Positions 36,927 through 41,006 of a DNA stretch of 41,006 nucleotides are shown piece after piece. Position 1 is the first letter of the stretch. Each line of letters starts with the position of its first letter. The stretch is from positions 1 to 41,006 of the forward strand of contig JAAZBN010000252.1 in assembly GCA_012513795.1 (NCBI GenBank), read 5' to 3'. The notes under the pieces were generated by a model. It was not told the origin of the DNA and ran no database searches. It saw only the letters and a program-made list of their open reading frames with translations. The position numbers and the translations under genes are program-made. The DNA comes from Bacteroidales bacterium (lineage in GTDB: Bacteria; Bacteroidota; Bacteroidia; Bacteroidales; VadinHA17).

Positions 36927-39398
36927 GTGGTTATCATGACCTATCATGTCCTGCCCATAGGATTGACCGTTCTGGTACTTTATATCTTCTCCCTTTACCT
37001 CTCCTCACAGGGTTTCACAGCCAGATTATCCCACCGCAGGTTCTGGAACTGGATATTGCTGGTCTCCTTCCTGGTGACCGGATTGTTTGGTATCTTCCTG
37101 ACTCTCAGGATTAATTACCGCTGGGAGCTGTCCTTTGCTGAGTCACTCAGGCACTGGCATGTGGAGACCGGTATTGCAATGGTGCTCGCAGCTCTCATTC
37201 ATCTTTCATGGCACCTTGGATATTACTTCAGTAAGAAAAGCCGGAACGCCGGAAACCAGTCTGCCCGGGAATCTGCAGGCAAGAGTTCACCTGAGCCCAC
37301 TGCTGCAGGCAAGAGTTCAGCTGATATCGCAGCGGGAAGATTCAGGCCGCTGTTGCTGCTGACCGGTTTTGTCAGCTCATCATCGCAGTTTATCCTGATG
37401 CGCGAGGCAGTCATCCTCGGAGGGGGAACTGAGGCAGTAACGGGACTCTTTCTCTGGCTATGGCTGATAATATCTGCAGCCGGAGCACTGGCGGGTGGCA
37501 GATCAGGGATCACCTCACTGAGGAAGATGATCTGGACGCTCATTGCCTGCACTGCCCTTGCCCCTTTGTTGCTGATCTCGATATCGACAATCATCCTCAG
37601 TCCCGGCCAGACACCCTCCTTTTACCAGACACTGGCCATCATGGGTACATGTGTTGCGCCGGTGACATTCATCTCGGCCCTTATTTTCGTGCGTATATCT
37701 GTCATCAGGTATAACATGGATCTGGCAGATTCAGGCCACAGCTTCGGAGCAGAAACGGCAGGATCAGTTACAGCAGGAATTTTGACCGCCCTTACGGTGA
37801 CTGTCAGAATACCTAATTTCCAGCTCTACCTGCTCATCCTGTTGCTGGCAGTGGTGACAGCTGTCTGGCTGCTTGAAAGAAATGTACATTTAAAGATACC
37901 GGCAATCATCATTGCAGTTTTGCTGGGGGCGGTCCTGTTCATCAAACCGCCCGATCCGTTCATCAGAAGCAAGCTTCTCCGGGGTGTCAGGGCAGAGAAG
38001 AGCACAGACACACCCTATGGCAACATCACAACAGGTCTTTACGGTGGTGAGCTGACGGTCTATTATCACCACAGGCCGCTCTTCTATCCCGGTGACGTGA
38101 TAAGCTCAGAAGAGAACATCCATTATGCCCTCTTGCAGCGCGATAGTTATGACAGAGTGCTTCTCATCTCAGGGGGCCTCAAAAAACACCTGGATGAGTT
38201 AGTAAAGCATCCCATAGCCGCGGTTGATTACTTGGAGCTTGATCCCGGGCTTATAGCAGCCGAGGAAGCCCGTGACACTGTCTGCGGAACCATGAAGGTG
38301 AGAGTAATAAGCAGTGATCCGATGACCTTCATAAGGGAAAATGATTACATATATGACGCTGTCATTCAGCTGATCCCACCACCTTCAACACTGTCAGTGA
38401 GCAGGTTCTACACTGTAGAATATTTCCGGATGGTCCGTGAGCATCTGTCGCCTGATGGCGTATTCATGTGCACACCAATGCCCTGGTTCAACTATTCACC
38501 TGAGAGCTACAGGAGGGGATTTTCTCCCCTTTTTAACGCCCTTTCGTCGGTTTTCAGCCACATTACACTTATTCCCGGCTCCATGCTTTATGTTATTGCT
38601 TCGGAGAGTCCTGTAAGCCCGGAAATAGCTCAGATGGCCGGTCAGAAAGGGATGATCAACAGCTATGTCAATACTGATTATCTTGACGATCATGAGATCA
38701 GGCTCAAGGAAGAGCAGATTCTGTCACAGGTTGACAGGAGAGCAGGGATGAACAGGGCAACAAGGCCTGTCTCCTCCCTGTTTGCCAACATGCTTTCTCT
38801 TGAAAAGATGGGGATGAGGGGAGGCATCATTACTCTTCTGACCGTGCTGATAGCCATTCCATTTTTATTTGCGGCTCGTCGGGGGTTGCTGATGTTCGCC
38901 TCTTCAGCCGGTCTGGCAGGCTACGGAATGATAATGATATTCATTCTGCAGATGGCTGTTGGCAACATCTATATTCTCTCGGCGGTGATCCTGACGCTGC
39001 TGATGGCCGGGCTGGCCACAGGTGCGGTGCTTGGAGAAAGGCTGGCCCTGAAGAAGATCAGCCTCTGCACACTGCTACTGACAGCGATATTCGTCCTGAC
39101 CGGCCTGCTGGCTCCCGCACTGGTCACATCCCCTCCCGGTCCGGTCATAGTATTCCTGTTCATAGCGCTGCCGGTATCAGGCATAATTACCGGGGCTGTC
39201 TACAGGATCCTGACCTCGCGTGACTCAGGCATGGTCACGGGCAAAGTATATTCAGCAGACATGGCCGGTTCGGCCCTGGGATATCTCACGGCAGCCACCC
39301 TGCTTGTGCCGCTGGCAGGTACAGCCAACTCATGTTTTATTCTTGCGGCCCTCATTTTGATATCAGGCACTGTTGCATCGTTGACTATAAAACAGTAG
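36927..39398 (+). CDS. Polytopic membrane protein with spermidine-synthase-like domain
   Basis: 823 aa; N-terminal and C-terminal TM bundles; middle domain TPYGNITTGLYGGELTVYYHHRPLFYPGD...RVLLISGGLKKHLDELVKHPIAAVDYLELDPGLI...FYTVEYFRMVREHLSPDGVFM. GTG start at 36927 or ATG at 36936. Confidence 0.82.
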   Translation: MVIMTYHVLPIGLTVLVLYIFSLYLSSQGFTARLSHRRFWNWILLVSFLVTGLFGIFLTLRINYRWELSFAESLRHWHVETGIAMVLAALIHLSWHLGYYFSKKSRNAGNQSARESAGKSSPEPTAAGKSSADIAAGRFRPLLLLTGFVSSSSQFILMREAVILGGGTEAVTGLFLWLWLIISAAGALAGGRSGITSLRKMIWTLIACTALAPLLLISISTIILSPGQTPSFYQTLAIMGTCVAPVTFISALIFVRISVIRYNMDLADSGHSFGAETAGSVTAGILTALTVTVRIPNFQLYLLILLLAVVTAVWLLERNVHLKIPAIIIAVLLGAVLFIKPPDPFIRSKLLRGVRAEKSTDTPYGNITTGLYGGELTVYYHHRPLFYPGDVISSEENIHYALLQRDSYDRVLLISGGLKKHLDELVKHPIAAVDYLELDPGLIAAEEARDTVCGTMKVRVISSDPMTFIRENDYIYDAVIQLIPPPSTLSVSRFYTVEYFRMVREHLSPDGVFMCTPMPWFNYSPESYRRGFSPLFNALSSVFSHITLIPGSMLYVIASESPVSPEIAQMAGQKGMINSYVNTDYLDDHEIRLKEEQILSQVDRRAGMNRATRPVSSLFANMLSLEKMGMRGGIITLLTVLIAIPFLFAARRGLLMFASSAGLAGYGMIMIFILQMAVGNIYILSAVILTLLMAGLATGAVLGERLALKKISLCTLLLTAIFVLTGLLAPALVTSPPGPVIVFLFIALPVSGIITGAVYRILTSRDSGMVTGKVYSADMAGSALGYLTAATLLVPLAGTANSCFILAALILISGTVASLTIKQ

Positions 39399-39430
39399 CT
39401 TTATAACCGGGCATAGAAACACACATCTGA

Positions 39431-40549
39431 TTGAAAGACAAGGGGAAGAAGATATCAAGGAGGAGCTTTGCCCGGCAGGGGTCGCTGGCTGTTGCCGCAG
39501 GTTTTATTGCACCTGCAGGGAGTGCTGCGTTAATACCTTCCACAGGAGAGAGACTGGCTATGTATCAGGAGCAGAGTGCCCGTGGTGTGGTCTGCCTGAT
39601 CTGTCCCAATGAATGCACCTTAAAGGATGGCGAGCTGAGCGACTGCCGCAACAGGATAGCCAGGAGGTCGAAACTCTATACCATGGCTTACGGCAATCCG
39701 TGTGCTGCCAATATTGATCCGATTGAGAAAAAGCCCCTGTATCATTTTCTTCCCGGAACATCAGCCTTTTCAATAGCTACCGCCGGTTGCAACCTGGCAT
39801 GCCTCAACTGCCAGAACTGGACTATCTCTCAGACTTCACCTGACAAGACGAGGAACTACGACATGCCCCCTGAGGATGTTGTCAGAAGGGCATCAGCCGG
39901 CGGCTGCAGATCAATTGCATACACCTATTCCGAGCCGGTTACCTTTTATGAATACGTGCTGGACACATCAAAAATAGCGCATGAGGAAGGGATCAGGAAC
40001 ATCATGGTCTCAAACGGATATATCAACAAGGAGCCGCTCCGGCAGCTCTGCAAACACATTGACGGTGCCAACATAGACCTCAAGTCATTCAATGACAGCA
40101 CATATCTCAAGCTTACCGGAGGCAGGTTACAGCCTGTCCTGGACAGCCTCAGAACCTATCGTGATGAAGGGGTATGGCTGGAGATCACTCACCTGGTGGT
40201 TCCTGGCTGGACTGACAAGCCTGAAGAGATAAAGCAGATGTGCGGATGGCTGGCCGGGAACGGTTTCAAAGACACGCCGCTCCATTTCAGCCGTTTTCAA
40301 CCGCAGTACAAGCTGGAGCACCTTCCTCCCACTCCCGCAGGCATACTGAACAGGGCGGTGGAGATAGCCAGGAGCGCGGGTATCAGGTACGTATACATGG
40401 GTAACATGCCGGGTTCAGGGTTTGATGACACCATCTGCCCCTCATGCGGAAAGAAGGTGGTGGACCGTAGCGGTTACAGGATAGTTGCTCAAAACCTGAA
40501 AGATGGCAGATGCTCCTGCGGTGCACTGATTCCGGGAGTCTGGCACTGA
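39431..40549 (+). CDS. AmmeMemoRadiSam system radical SAM enzyme with Tat-like leader
   Basis: Leader SRRSFARQGSLAVAAGFIAPAGSAAL; radical SAM CNLACLNC; C-terminal CPSCGKKVVDRSGYR...GRCSCGALIPGVW; TTG start. Confidence 0.92.
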   Translation: MKDKGKKISRRSFARQGSLAVAAGFIAPAGSAALIPSTGERLAMYQEQSARGVVCLICPNECTLKDGELSDCRNRIARRSKLYTMAYGNPCAANIDPIEKKPLYHFLPGTSAFSIATAGCNLACLNCQNWTISQTSPDKTRNYDMPPEDVVRRASAGGCRSIAYTYSEPVTFYEYVLDTSKIAHEEGIRNIMVSNGYINKEPLRQLCKHIDGANIDLKSFNDSTYLKLTGGRLQPVLDSLRTYRDEGVWLEITHLVVPGWTDKPEEIKQMCGWLAGNGFKDTPLHFSRFQPQYKLEHLPPTPAGILNRAVEIARSAGIRYVYMGNMPGSGFDDTICPSCGKKVVDRSGYRIVAQNLKDGRCSCGALIPGVWH

Positions 40550-40564
40550 ATAAATTATCCCTGA

Positions 40565-41006
<442 letters not shown>

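Overview
This is a gene-dense window typical of a Bacteroidales/Bacteroidota chromosome, about 41 kb, read from the sequence and the ORF track only. It is mostly housekeeping and metabolic genes: Lrp/AsnC regulator, pyrD/pyrK, XRE regulator, DAACS symporter, SlyD-like FKBP, SDR, a five-gene acyl-phosphate cluster (pta-ackA-ptb-ptb-buk), a fused FAD/Fe-S oxidoreductase, a nitrilase-family amidase, rarA, kdsA, the RNase P RNA gene rnpB (minus strand), a standalone Smr domain, queA, truA, aroE, a ComA-like phosphosulfolactate synthase, a TPR protein, a PD40 lipoprotein, folD, ffh, argS, a SiaC/DUF1987 protein, an AmmeMemoRadiSam locus, and the 5' end of ligA. The items most worth following up are: (1) an AmmeMemoRadiSam locus in which the Memo-AMMECR1 fusion has a signal peptide, the radical SAM enzyme has a Tat-like leader, and a spermidine-synthase-like polytopic membrane protein sits between them; (2) a 161-bp array of 23 in-phase heptamers filling the whole ffh-folD gap, with smaller 7-bp-phased tracts at other gene ends and an 8-bp x 11 array after the SDR gene; (3) five TTACANNTGTAA palindromes clustered around a 650-bp AT-rich region between an XRE regulator and a symporter; (4) an orphan structured leader/terminator upstream of the PD40 lipoprotein gene. 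No CRISPR array, transposon or prophage was supported.
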